A stretch of 64,000 nt of DNA, taken from the NCBI GenBank assembly GCA_959347315.1, contig OY365809.1, forward strand, positions 41,733,290-41,797,289, in the 5' to 3' direction. Source of the stretch: Bimastos eiseni (Eukaryota; Annelida; Clitellata; Crassiclitellata; Lumbricidae). Below, in pieces: positions 31,476-43,999 of the stretch. The notes beneath the pieces were generated by a model, which was not told the DNA's origin, did no database searches, and saw only the letters and a list, made by a program, of their open reading frames with translations. Numbering within the stretch: position 1 is the first letter of the stretch; each line of letters begins with the position of its first letter. The translations under genes and the position numbers were made by a program.

Positions 31476-31920
31476 ATGAAGGCTGCATTTCTCGCCGTGA
31501 CCGTGGTTGTCCTCTCTCTGCAGGAATCGATTGTCCACGGTGGCCTGCTTGATATTCCTATCGTAGACCTGAATGTCATAGCCAGTCTCCTGGGCATATC
31601 CGTGGACGAAATCAGAGTTACACTTGATAGTCTGCTGCTGAACACCGTCAAGGGCCCTCTTCAGACACACTTCAACAAAGATTATTCTGACAGACAATGC
31701 ACGGTGCTTGGCATAGAGGCTGACTTGACCAAGGTGTTTATTCGAATTCACAATTTATTAACGATGCTTAGAAGCATTGAATTGATGTCTCTTATTTACA
31801 TACGCTATGATGAGAAGTCCATCTATACAAAGTGAAGAATAAAACGGATGTCACTGAGAGAACTCCGTGGAGAGAACGAGACAACTGCTAAGGCAATTCG
31901 TGCTTATGAGCTGTGTGTGT

Positions 31921-31956
<36 letters not shown>

Positions 31957-34900
31957 GAGAAAGAAAGAAAGAGAGACAGAAAGAGAGAGACCGAAAGAGA
32001 GAGAGAGAGATAAATATTAAGATAGAAATGAAGAGATAGGGAGAGTTGAAGGTGGAGAAGTTGGCGATTTTGGGAATGAATTGTCGTTTTGATGAGACTT
32101 ATGTAGAGTGGCGATTTACGCCTGGGGTAGTAGATAGTGGAGCTTTACACAGATGCTGATCAGTGACCATGGAAGGGCCGTTGAATTGGCCAAGAAAAGC
32201 AGAATAAGTTTGGATTTAAGGTGAAAGACTGTAGGAAAAGTCGAGATGCATCATGTTACTAAGACTGGCCAATCAGATTGAGACGAATAGCGACTGGAGA
32301 GCGAACAAGACTTTTGTAAAATAGTGTGGCACAATAGTTGATTGGTTAGAGCGGTCGACCCGTAATGCTCAGTGTGCGCTGAGTGAGCGGGTTCGACCCT
32401 TGTCCGAGGTTTCACTGCGTAGGTACCTTAAGCAAGTCCTTCGCCCATAGACTTAATTGCTTTGCAGTAGAACTGCAATTGAGCCGTCGAGGCGTGTGCA
32501 CTTCTGAGCAAAAAATCTTGAAAGAAGGGCGATATCAAATTTAAGAAAAAAATAGATGAAGGTTACATCTGGTAGGTAAGAGGATGATAGGGTATTCTAG
32601 CCGAGGAGACTGGCTGATGAAGACTAGGGGAATGCTGTAAAAATGTCCATTCACTCGAAATAGAATTTGAGAGAACGTATTATGGAAGTTATAGCCAATG
32701 AAGAAATTAATTTTAGGCGAAAGTGACAACGATGAAGTTTGGATATTCTGAATGCAGGTGCATATTGAATGAGATAAAGACGCTTAAATTTAAGTTGGGT
32801 CGATTCAAAGTAAATATAAGAAGAATTATAATGATCGTGCTTGGATTGGGTCGGACAATCGAGCAACAGTTGTAGCAGTTATGATAGAGAGCATGTATTG
32901 AAACCGACAAAAGGCAGACAACGCATAAATCAGGGTGAATGAGATGTATAGTTGAGTGTGTAAGATGTTGGCGGAAGCCTCGAAGATGATGCCAAGATTG
33001 ATTACAAGTTAATCAGAGATGACTGTTACGGACGAGCAGTTGTAAATGGTATCGTCTATCATAACATGTAGGTGATCTACAATCTACATGTATGATGACA
33101 TCACATCAAATTGAGCTTTATGAAATGAAACTGATTTTAAGAATCCAACTAGGCAAATCCGAATTCCAGCAAGTACAAGGATATCAAGAGTATTAGGGTT
33201 TCAACACAGAGCAATGAATTTGATGTTTGCTTTTCGCAATGGTAGGCCTAAGCAACGTTTCTCTTAGTAACCATTTGAGTTTCGTGTCAAATATTTAGAA
33301 AAATAATAATGTATATACTCAATACTTTCTAGAACAGAGTATGAGGTTGTCGAAATTTAATTTTATCTGACTTTAGATATCTTATTAATTTTGATTTTGC
33401 TTTTAGTTGCAGTATAGCGGCGCACATCTTTCGGTTGCTGCATATGTTGATCTGCGCTGCCTAAGCCCAATTCCGGTTGGTATCGACTAAAGATTATCTA
33501 TCTGCCATCCTGTCATTATCACTTCTATAGTACCTTATAGATACAGTTGAAAGCTCAATCGCATTGAGTAGCCAAGGGGCACAAGTCAGGTGTGTCACGG
33601 ATTATAAATATTCGTGATGTATTTTACAGAGAAGCAGAACTTGCTATAAAAATCAATTGAATTTTGAACAAATAATTATAATCTTCTCATTATCACGCGT
33701 TCGCTTCCTTATCGATTGCATTGTTTAAATTTGTGTGAATTTTGGCCTGCTGACAGACATCTCGTCATTCATCGCCACATCTGTTGCTCCACTGCCAAGC
33801 GCTCTTGCTTATTTTGCCCGGCCACTGCCGTTTATCAGATGGTGCTAGTCCCAAGCGTGAATAAAGGAGGCAGGTGACAGCAATCATAACCAATTGTCTT
33901 ATTGATTGCTAGCAATCAGCTAAATAATAACAATTACATGTACAAGACGGTCCAATATGAATTGTCAGTTGTCAATATGAAAGAAAAGAGTCACAACTAG
34001 TTAGGCAGCTTATACAAAAATCCAGGAGCAAGTAATCAAGTAGTTTGATCTTAATTAGTAATTAGTAACTCAAGTAATTAATCAATTGAGTTACTAATTA
34101 CAGCATTATTAGTATTATGGGACACGACACACATTTCGTCTGAGATATTTATTCCAGCCACATGACTACTGCGTCTGATCGAGAACATTCGGCAACTATT
34201 AGGGATCATATTTTATTGGATAGAGGTAAAGTAGTTCATATCGGTTGCTGTTAATTAATTAGCTGTTATGAATTTTGTACTTAGGCTATATATTCATAAG
34301 GCTGTATTAGGTTTATTTGGGAAATGATTATTCAATACACGCAGGGTTTGAATTTTCAAATTTGAGCGTGGGTTTGACATTTTTCTTTTCGACCAGAATT
34401 TTTATGAGCCTGAAACCAATATACGGGCTAAAATATAGAGAATAGGCTAACTGTGGATTTTCAGTGCACAAACTTGATTCTTAGCTGTGCCAAGCTACAT
34501 TAAGTCACCGAAAGCTGATCTGAGCGTTTTCTTAACCCATACAATTTGGAGAATAAACTGGCGGGTTAAAAAGGAACTGGGAGGGGGGGTTGAACCATTC
34601 CAACCCCCGACAATTCAATCACTGAATACCCTGGACTGAGGAGAGAATAAATCAGATGCGGCTGCATAATCATCGATTAGTTGACCCTAAATAGCGTCAT
34701 TAACATTAACCGTCGTCATCTCTTTCTTCGCTAAGCAGTCAGTCGTTTTTTCGTAATTATTAAGCTGTGATGATACGGCGCTTGACCACAGATCTCCTTT
34801 CGATCGAATTTAACTGTAGGTAGCCATGCAAGACGTTTAGCTGGTAGTGTCTCTAAATAGTTTGCTCGTAGAGAGACGGTATATAAATTAGTAGATACAA

Positions 34901-35775
34901 ATTTTCTATAATATTACCAGTGTCACTGATCAGTGATAATCGACGATGTTGCTTCGTAGTCGTGGTACTACTGACTCCCTTCTGAGTTGAACTTTGTTGA
35001 GCAATCCGCGTCGATGATGTCGTGGCAAACTAGGAATGCTTTTTGTCTTATATCATTTGACGACAGAAACCAGTTAGCGTCTCAATGTTTCAATAGCGTC
35101 ATTATAAAAAGATGCTTGCAATTTTAAACGAAACTTGTCTGTTAATTCACCCCCAAACAATTTCACCTGAAAAATATTTAATTTAATTTATTCTCTCCTT
35201 TATTAAAAGGTAAGCATCGTGAGGGTCGGTTAAGGCTAGTTTTAGAGTAATTGTTGTTTATAGATATAGGGTGTTAAACCAGGGTCGTTATGGATATTGA
35301 TTGATAGTGCTTCATAGTGTATAATTCTGTGACCTAATTCTGTGTTCGGCCGTTGAAGTAACAGTCGTATTTTCATTACGGCCAAACAAAAAGAATTTGT
35401 TCTTATTCATAATATGGAAAACGGACATGAAGGCCTAAATCATTTGCATAGCATAAACTAAACATAAACTAGAGAAGTATTGAGAAAATGGACAAGTGTC
35501 ATTTTGGGGGTGATTTAACAGACCTTTTAAACCAGTTGCAGATAAGGACAGATCAATCATTACAAACTGTTTTTCAATGCAGCTGACATTCTGATACGTT
35601 AAATACATGCAGCATTGTGTGAATTTATATTAATCAACGTGTGTTATTTGTATTTCAGATTAATTATAAGCCTACGCTAACGGCCCAAGCTACCATAGCC
35701 CTTGATAAATTCACAGACGTACATATCGAGTGCCCTATCGCACGTCATGACATATACATAGGCCTACCTTCGTAA
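31476..35775 (+). CDS. Small secreted protein, MKAAFL family copy 2
   Basis: Exons 31476-31733, 33407-33475 and 35659-35775, all junctions in phase 0, giving 147 residues. A signal peptide (MKAAFLAVTVVVLSLQESIV) is followed by an amphipathic helical region (DLNVIASLLGISVDEIRVTL) and then alternating-pattern, probably beta segments with one Cys per exon: RQCTVLGIEADLTK, YVDLRCLSP, and FTDVHIECPIAR. It ends LPS, as copy 3 does. The ATG at 31476 is chosen because it begins the signal peptide and an upstream in-frame ATG (31386) precedes the likely transcription start. Secreted, function unknown; hydrophobic helix then amphipathic strands could suit a lipid-binding or membrane-active protein, which is speculation. 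Odd number of conserved Cys (three). Confidence 0.72.
31918..32012. repeat. (GA)n-rich microsatellite
   Basis: gagaga / cagaca / aaagaaag tract in intron 1 of copy 2. Confidence 0.9.
32325..32545 (+). mobile_element. tRNA-derived SINE, full-length-looking
   Basis: Pol III A box (ggttagagcggtcga) at about 32344 and B box (gggttcgaccc) at about 32389, then a body with ggtaccttaagcaagtcctt and ctgcaattgagccgtcgagg, ending gaagggcgatatcaaattt. Other copies: 50908-51134 and 4133-4280, both minus. Confidence 0.85.
34340..34640 (-). repeat. Dispersed repeat, inverted copy of 5415-5690
   Basis: In intron 2 of copy 2. See the 5415-5690 entry for the shared blocks. Confidence 0.65.
34915..35115 (+). 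repeat. Intron 2 block duplicated between MKAAFL copies 1 and 2
   Basis: cagtgtcactgatcagtgata.., gatgttgcttcgt, cttctgagttgaa.tttgttga.caatccgcg and gtctcaatgtt.caatagcgtca match 20500-20690, showing that the duplication unit included introns. Confidence 0.75.
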
Positions 35776-36299
35776 GGCTAAACATCCGCGTTAAGGCCTC
35801 AACTGCCGACACGCGCAACGACAGTCAATCATTGGTCCCATACTATCGAAACTTTTCTTTTCACTTTAAACCTTCTACATGACATTATTTAACTTTTAAC
35901 AATAAGAGCCTGTTGGAAAATGTTCATCAATGTCATTATTCAGATGTTAATGCTAAATTTGTAAGTGCGTGTGCTTCATTGTAATTTCAACTTCTTGTTA
36001 GTTACTAAATAAAAGGAATGCAGCATGTCAGTGTTACGGTATTTAATTTATTGGACATCGGCCGAGGGTGAAATAATTTAATACAGATCATTTGCTAGAT
36101 CTTTGATGCAAAGGAGCAATTCTTTCTGCACGAATATTATCTCAAGTCAGAGTTATTGCTGAAAAGTTTCATTGCAAGCTTCAGATCCATTCTGCTTGTT
36201 GAATGGCTAGAGAGGAAACATAGGAGCTGTTGCGATGAGCTGTGTTTTGTCCGATAGAAATTGTAATTGTCGTTTGAAAGAGCCATTTCTATAGCGCCA

Positions 36300-36407
36300 C
36301 CTTAAGTAAAAATCAAAAGCGGGAAGGCGGCTTGCGAGATGGGTCAGAGCACGATTTCTGGGACGTGGAACCTTAACTTGTTATGGAAACAGTCCAAAGG
36401 GTTTTAA

Positions 36408-36440
<33 letters not shown>

Positions 36441-38230
36441 CGGGAGTCTAGGTAGCTTTATCAAAGCAATGAAAACTATAAAAGAAAAACAATTGCCTAA
36501 TTACAGGTCCTCATAATCGCATTTGAGCCACCACACTGCCCCAATTACCTACATGGGCGTTTGAAGACAAATTGGAAGCCAATTCGATCACTCACCTTGA
36601 ATGGAAGAACCTGCCCAAGTTCCACACCATGTAACGAATGTTTTCCACTATAATTGATATCCAAAGTCAGTTATTAGATATTGAGAAAGCACTTTGGTGC
36701 TAAAAGGTATCAAGTTGCTTCCAGCGTCATCATTAAGCTTGAACATTCTTTGAAGCGGCCTGTCCAAAATACGGTCTTCTCCTGAACCTCTTCCATTTGG
36801 TCAGCTTACCCCACTCTTAACACCGGTAAAGATAATTCATTCATTAAACTATTACTCAATCCATTCGTTACCCATGCATCAATCCATATCCATTAGTCCA
36901 TTGGTCCATTTCATCACCTTTCCATCCATCCATCTATCCATCCAACCATCCATCCATCATTTATGTTCATAGCTGATGTTAGATACATTTGTCATTCAAT
37001 CTATGTTTACATTTTGCAAACAGCTGACAGACGAGTAACAACGCCATGTGTCACCCAACCCCAGACACGTGATCAATCTGGTGAAGTTGACACCATCTGT
37101 TCTCTGTCGTCTATTGGTCAATTGGCACACATACAGACAAACGTACGTATACGCGCTCGCACAAACAGAGACTGATTTATTTATAAAAAACACAAACAGA
37201 TGATAAGCAATACTGCATTCACATTTAAGTTATATCAATGAGCTGCACCAAGTGCATAAACGATCAACATCCCTGGAACCTAATCATGCTTAATGAGACT
37301 TCGGATGTCTCTCTTTGTATGTTGGAAACGGACGAGGACCACAAGTATTGGACAATGCATTGAAGGACTTCCTTCTTGCGATGGTATCAGATTACACAGT
37401 TTTTTTCCCGCTTCTCACACGTCTTCGCAACCCTTTCAGCGCGTCAAAACATACTTTTCATCGTGCCACCCACAACAATTTTCGATTTATGTTCATGAAT
37501 TAATGACAATATAAAAGGTTTAGGTCTCGGAGTAATCAATTAATGTGAACATTAGGTGGTGCTCGTAACAATCATAACCCCGGGAAGGCAATGACTTCTA
37601 GCCACAGGTTTTGACCATCAAAGTCGTCTGCAATAGGGGTCGGCCAGCAAGCTATGTCAACGAGCTCAGGTTGGGTTTTGCGGTCCGATGGGACGCTGTC
37701 GCATCAATCAGAATCTGCGAGGGTAAAATATTCAGACAATTGACTACCAGCACCCATCATGCGTGACTTGGATAGGACTGACAGTTGCACCACTATTACG
37801 TCGCCTATAGGGATGAATGAATACCAATGCATACATGCTTGTATACATGCATGCAGTCATGCATCAACACATACAGACATATACATACAAGCACATAATA
37901 CATCCAATCATAAAAGACTTGCCTAGCATGTGTTCAATCAGAGCATTTAATTTAGCATGCGTTTTTAAGTCAAACGATCCTGGTTTAACTTAGCAGGGCC
38001 AAGTTATAATTTGAATTGGCAGAGAGCAATGACTGCATATTATAGAAAAATCTGACAGTTCTAATTAAGTTATAACCTCGACATGGTTATCTTTTCTCAG
38101 CGCAATAAATTATTGTAAGAAATCGATTTCAACACGTTCTTACGCTCTAAAATAGCAACAGCTGTTTGACTCCCTAACCTACACATCGTTAAACACATCA
38201 TTCGTTTCACAAACAAGTAGTCAGACTACG
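36300..38230. other. Intergenic between copies 2 and 3
   Basis: LINE 3'-end remnant at 36288-36315 (tatagcgccacc), ATCC-type repeats at 36840-36960, otherwise unique. The frames at 37290-37515 have no recognisable homology. Confidence 0.5.
36415..36442. repeat. (AT)n microsatellite
   Basis: About 13 at units. Confidence 0.9.
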
Positions 38231-38305
38231 TGAAAGTTGACAATAAGGTCATTGTCTAACCGATACGACTCTGATAGAACAAGTCTCCTTACAGAATACG
38301 TCGTT

Positions 38306-40137
38306 ATGAAGGCTGCTTTTCTCGCTCTGACCGTGGTTATCCTCTCCCTGCTTGGATCGGATGCTCTGCCTGATATCCTAGACATATATGGAATAGGCAA
38401 GCTTCTGGGAAAAACCGTGGATGAAATTACAGATGCACTCAACAAGTTGATGGAGGTTGTTAAAGAAGGACTTCAGGAGCACCTCAACGATATGTATCCT
38501 GACCATAAGTGCACTGGTATTGAAATAAAGGTTGATGTGAGCAAGGTATTTTTAATCGAACTCTCAATTTATCAACCATGTTTGGCTACTCGAAATTTAT
38601 GAATAACAACGCTTTGCAATCTTCTACTGATACTCTTACATTAAGAATAGAAGTCATTAGATGCCATTGTAGCTGCAACATCACATCAGATTAATCCCAG
38701 GGTCACCCGGCTACGTCGTGGTACATAGATCCCAGCGCCAGTATATTAGGAAAGAATCAGGTAGAGAAGGTGCTGCAACGATTCGTGTTTATAATGAGAG
38801 ACGCGACGATAAAGAATTTTATAATGTCGTACGGGGAATTGGTAAAGGAACTCAGTATTTGACGATTCCAGGAACCTGGTTCAATCAAAACGACTCGATA
38901 TGGTGGCTGAAAATGACTGATCTCAGCGAGATGTAAATGCATAATGAAGAGTTGCAACCTGTTAGGTAGGAGATGGAGCTCAAGGGAGACCGATTCCAGA
39001 AGGTCGATCCCACGACCAAGAAAGCCCGAGGCCGCATTATAGAATTGAGTACGAAAGGGACGATCAGGTCACCGTGAACCGAAGGGTGAATAGGTCGCCG
39101 ACCACTGCTGGCTGACACAGGGCGAAATTTTAAATGAAATGGCTAATAATATTTGCGCGAAATAACATTGTTGGTTATTTTAGATTGTTAAATTATATAT
39201 GACTGTTATGACGCTATAAATATGATTCAGTTTGATTTGTTTCTAGTTGCAGAAAATTGATTCAGGACTCAATGTATCATCAATAGTTGAACTGAACTGC
39301 ATAGTGAGGGTCAGTAGCAACTGACTATTTATCTATACGCTGTCTTAGTATTTCAATTGCATGCTAAGGTTATCATTCCTTCAAAGCACACTCGTGTTAA
39401 ATTGCAAAGGGAGTAGTATGTTAAGGGTAGCTTTATGGTCGTGCTATGTTGCGAGCGCAATAATTAGGCCTACACATATGTACTCATATAATAAAGGCAG
39501 AATAATTTAGAAGACGAGGTATACTTATACACTTCACTGAACCTCTAACCTAGGTTTTTCACGCAAAGTCAAAGATGTGGCCTGTTGTTTGTATTTGAAT
39601 GCTAAAAGTCGTGTTTCGTTTCATCAGCAACCTAAGCCACGTTCTGCGACCAATGTGCCTCTAACACGACACGTCATGACCTTCTAGTACCTCGGTCTAG
39701 AACTGCCACAGCTCAGCATCGTACCTATGCCTCTGGTGGCCCTTTGCTATGGAACATTCTTCCTGCTGTGAATCGTGCTGCAATCTTATCTAGTAGCACA
39801 ACTGTTTCTGCTCGTTCTATTAAGACTTCTCTTTCCTCTAGGGATTTTTCGCACTGGGAGCGTCTCTAATTAGGTTGTACTGTGAGAGGCGCTTTATAAA
39901 TCCGTAAATAGAATAGAATACCACCTTCGATCGCACGCCCATCCATTCGTCTGTTATTGTTCTCGGCATCTTGATGCGTTAAATTATTTGTGAATTTCCT
40001 AACGAACCTTGTTCTTTACATTTCAGGTATCTTCCAAGTTAACGGCAAAGGTTAACCTCAATCTTGACAAACTCATAGACGTTTACTACGACTGCCCTTT
40101 CGCACGTGCCATTATACCCATTCTCCTACCTTCGTAA
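38306..40137 (+). CDS. Small secreted protein, MKAAFL family copy 3
   Basis: Exons 38306-38545, 39247-39303 (or to 39309) and 40027-40137, phase 0 throughout, giving 135 or 137 residues. Signal peptide MKAAFLALTVVILSLLGSDA; helix-like IGKLLGKTVDEITDALNKLM; first Cys in KCTGIEIKVDVSK; second in VSSIVELNC; third in LIDVYYDCPFARA; end LLPS. For the exon 2 donor, gtgagg at 39304 fits the consensus better than gtcagt at 39310; both keep the frame. Closest to copy 2. The promoter region differs: the duplicated 5' block of copies 1 and 2 is absent and I see no clear TATA box. Confidence 0.72.
38940..39120 (-). mobile_element. Decayed LINE RT tail
   Basis: Minus-strand words RAFLVVGSTFWNRSPLS resemble the FTVAGP.LWNSLP block of CR1-type elements. 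Lies in intron 1 of copy 3. Confidence 0.4.
39640..39915 (+). mobile_element. LINE 3' end (CR1-like)
   Basis: Reads LVPRSRTATAQHRTYASGGP, LLWNILPAVNRAA and FSHWERL then a stop, followed by gagaggcgctttataaatcc and a short gaata tail: RT tail plus the usual 3' hairpin end. In intron 2 of copy 3. Confidence 0.8.
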
Positions 40138-40445
40138 TGTCAAACAGTCACGTTGGACCTATATCGGATAGACCTACTCGTCGAATGACAATGAAACACT
40201 TGTCGCGAACTGCCAAAACTCATCTTTCTCTTTAAACTTTACATTTTATTACTATGTTAGATTACATATGTGTTAGACTTATCGTTATCTATTAGCCAAG
40301 ATGCACTGCCTTTTTTTATCAAGCTTAGTCATACTCAACACCGAACAACTTTCATGTCGCTTACTCCTGTCGGCCAGACATCACCGTTACATACATGCAG
40401 CGCCCAGGAGTACGAACGGGATCGGCAGATCTCCTTTGGAGTAAC

Positions 40446-40890
40446 CGGACAATTTGTTGCGGACAATTCGTCGCGGTAAATTTCAATGTGTCTATAGTGT
40501 CAACGTGGGGTAGTTAGCCATCGTCGATTTAATGGATTAAACAATGTACCCATTGTAATGATTTACTAACAGTCGAACAATTTCTGAGAGGATTTTTCAA
40601 AAAAAATTTAACATTTAGTTGACAATGTGATAGATTAGAGTACCTTCAGGATTTCATAGGCCCTGTTAGAGTGTATATATTCCAATAAAACTTGATATTG
40701 GGCCTAAATATTTTAAAAAACTTGACAATCTAGTTTATATTTTAGTTATAATATTGCTGTTTATTTGTATGGTTGCTTAATGAAGCATTTACCATTATTT
40801 TTATAATATTATTGACCGCGCCGAATTGTCCGCGCCGAATTGTCCGCGACGAATTGTCCGCGACGAATTGTCCTGCGACGAATTGCCCTA
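40446..40890. mobile_element. MITE-like element with clustered terminal repeats, ~440 bp
   Basis: The left end has two copies of ggacaattcgtcgcgg-type units (40447-40476). The right end has five units of the complement, gcgacgaattgtccgc (40814-40890). The middle is AT-rich and noncoding. Confidence 0.6.
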
Positions 40891-43395
40891 GAACTCTTCG
40901 GGGACCATAAGTCTGTACTTTATCTGTACTCTGTAATCTGTACTTTATTATGACTTACCAAACGCGTGCTTTGCAAATGTCATCAAGCTTAAATGTTACT
41001 GTATGTGTTTTAGTTTATGGCGTAAGATATGTATATCTTACACCGTGGTTTTACTTTAATTCTACGAAATTAGCTAATGAACTGGTTGATTGATCGATTC
41101 TAGCTCTTACAAGTTAGATATTTTTTCGAAAATTTTCATCGGTATTTTAATTTAGACGTTGATGTTAAATAATTTTTAACTCAAATAATAGAAACGCTGA
41201 TTTTCTAGGCGTTTGTTTAAAAATAATCTCATCCTCAGAGTAACCACATATTCACAATTTTGTCAATAATTTCAATAACCCTGTCAAACTCCTTTCAAAA
41301 TGTACTTTCTTAATATATCAGAATCTCCATATAATATGCGCTAATACATCCATGTCTACTGCAACATGGTATGGGCAGCAACATATAAATCACACCAATT
41401 AAGGTCATAGACAATAGATAAAAGAGTTTAGATTTAATGCTAAAACCTCACATTTAGGCCAATGTCAATATTGAGTTTTAACGTCTCAAGATACTACAAA
41501 TTGGCCAAAGAAGAAGAGCTCAAATAGGTATTTTCATGTACCAATACTAACATTACTCATTGCCTTTAGTGCTGCACGAATATTATCAAATGAACCTAAT
41601 GTCTTTCTGCATCTTTCCTTCTTAGCCCTATGCTCGAACTAATACCAGGACATAATTTTCCCACGGGTCACGGACACTGCAAGGAAGCCTGTGTAGTTTC
41701 GCTGCCATGGCTATCGATTTATCGGCGTCGCCCTTCACTGCAAGCTTGGCACTGAAGTCTCCATTATGACAGCAAGTGGGATATTAGGTTCTTGTCTGTA
41801 GTAGTATTTTTGAACACTACACACTACAAATATTTAGAATCTTCTTTATAGCCTTCATAGTCCTCTTCATTATGTTTCAGCCTCACCAACTCGGGTAGGC
41901 CTATTGTGACTGACAGCGGCGAACTCATGAAACATTTGTGTGCCTCGCTCAATCACCTGCCCGGTTTACGTGGGAGGGATTACGGCTGACAAAATTTAAA
42001 TAACGTTCTTATAGAGAGAAGAAAGAAATGAGAGAGAAAATTTGACTGTTTGAAATCAGTTATATACTTTTTTAATCAAGCCGTAAAATCTGGCAGATTT
42101 TGTCAGTTCAAAACCAAAAAAAAACATAACAGAATAAACGATATATAGCTAGTTTGCTGAACACTGCGCGGTCAGGAGAGACTAATTTTCATTGAGCGGT
42201 TGCTTTTTAAAACTGAATTCGTAATCCATTGAATCTGTGATGTAAATAAATAATGTTAAAAATAAGTTATTAGATGAATTCCAGGGAAAGAACCACATTG
42301 GTTTCTGTCAAATTCTGTGGCTACCAGTCTTGATGCCTTATGTTAATTCTATTCATTTAACGTAGAGATTTAGCCTTACGGAAACAAACGTCGCTGTTGT
42401 ACGAGGTATGTCATGTCATGTCAAATCCTCATCGTCGCTTCGCGACGGTTAACTACATGAATGGGAAAGTGATGTCCAATGCTTTCTGTTTCGTACGATG
42501 TTCATTAAGCTTGTGCCTTTTAAATCAGTCGACGCCATGACATTGTCAAACAGCAGATGTTGGGTCTTCCAAAACTTTGGCTTCCTTCCACTATACCCAA
42601 CATCACACTGCTCTCAAAACTGCCTTTAGGCTGTCTCACGATGTGTCCGAAGTACCGCAGTTTTCTGGATTTGATGTGGCCCAACAGTTTGCAATCAACT
42701 TTCGCCATTTGTTACACTTGTTCGATGGTCGCCATTGCTGTCCGTATACGTTTTAGAATAAAACAATAGCAAGTTACTCACAAATAATATAAAACCTTAG
42801 TATATAGATTTTATTCTAGTAAATATATAATATATATTTTATACAATATATACAACGATATTGATTTCAACGTATCTACATGTATCTCTGTCCAGAAAAC
42901 TGCCAAGGAGATTAATATTTAGCACAAATCTCCTGCGGGTTATGCAAGCAAATCACATCTTACAAAACGTTTGTTCAGTTATGGCGCTCGCATTTAATCA
43001 TTGATATCAGAATTTGTTCGTGAAATCTTCTGAAAAATTTATGTACCGATGCACAGGACCATTCAGAACAGCAGCTTCATAGGAAATACGAAGCAAACAT
43101 GGCAGTAACCCAGTGGTATAATTAGGTGGGATCTGTACTCATGAGCCTGTGTGGCGCCATGTAGTTGCTTTCAATGTGCGATTATGTGATCAATCGAATA
43201 CCGATATAAATGTCCAGTTAAGAATGTTGCAATTGTTTGATAACTCAAATCTAAACAGATTAAACAAGTCTAAACAGACGATACTTATCTTTCACATATA
43301 CCAGAAAATATAGAAGGTTTAACCTCTGCAAGTCTTCTCCTGACAGATCGTTTGTCTACCAGTTTGCAATCAGTTTTTCTACCACATAGCAGACA
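40890..43395. other. Gene-poor stretch
   Basis: AT-rich unique sequence with one LINE fragment (42520-42745) and a short inverted word gtcgcttcgcgac at about 42433. No gene seen. Confidence 0.5.
42520..42745 (-). mobile_element. LINE tail fragment
   Basis: Minus-strand frame reads IKSRKLRYFGHIVRQPKGS, then SVMLGIVEGSQSFGRP, the post-RT tail (LRYFGH...MLG.VEG...GRP) of RTE-type LINEs. Confidence 0.8.
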
Positions 43396-43403
43396 AAAGT
43401 AGA

Positions 43404-43819
43404 TCAATATCTGTAACGTTGGTTGCGCCTCTGGTTGCGCCTCTGGTTGCGTCTCCATTTGCGTATCATTGCGTCGATGTTCGTTGGCTGTCTACAGTAG
43501 ATCCACCAGCCACCGTCCATCGTTGTCATACGCCTTCGTAGTTGTTTCCTAACTCCGGGTTCGTGCAGAAAACGGCGGAAAACATGGATCTTGCCAATCA
43601 CGTCCAATCCTCAAGGTATCTGTAGAGGAAGAGTCGTCGGTTTCCAGTCAGAGCCCACCAATATCCATCGAGCCAGACGACCTCAATCGATAGAATGTCA
43701 TCCGGAGATATATATCCGTGCAACAATTCATAGAAGGTTGTGTCGATTGAAAAACCGTTGTTGAAGTGGTCTATGATGCTGTCCTGCGTGAATCTAATGT
43801 CGCTTGGGTACAGACGCAT
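43404..43819 (-). pseudogene. ParB-like reading frame, frameshifted
   Basis: Two overlapping minus-strand frames: 43819-43598 contains LYPSDIRFTQDSIIDHF, IDTTFYELLHGYIS and WWALTGNRRLFLYRYLE; 43607-43404 continues LDVIGKIHVFRRFLHEPGVR and ends in a repeated RRNQ tail. The order SDIRFTQ...I..T...L..G.I...WW..TGNRRLFLYR.LE resembles ParB/sulfiredoxin-fold proteins scattered in marine animals and protists. One base shift separates the halves, so it is a pseudogene unless the shift is a sequencing error or an intron. The tail triplet repeat (ggttgcgcctct) is a 3x duplication. Confidence 0.5.
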
Positions 43820-43999
43820 TTGACTGCTTTGTCAGGTTGAATGAAGAATCCCAGAGTGCGTTTATCGGCGTTACAAGCGGTCAATCATACGCTGAACGAA
43901 CCTTCGGCGATGTAACGTCCTGGTTTCTGTACAACCGGTTTGTCGTAAAGTCAAGATCGCCACCAGTTCAGCCAATTGAACAATAAGATCAAAATTGGC

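Noticed and set aside
38718..38936. 72-codon frame in intron 1 of MKAAFL copy 3
   Set aside because: No start context, splice sites or homology; adjacent to decayed LINE sequence.
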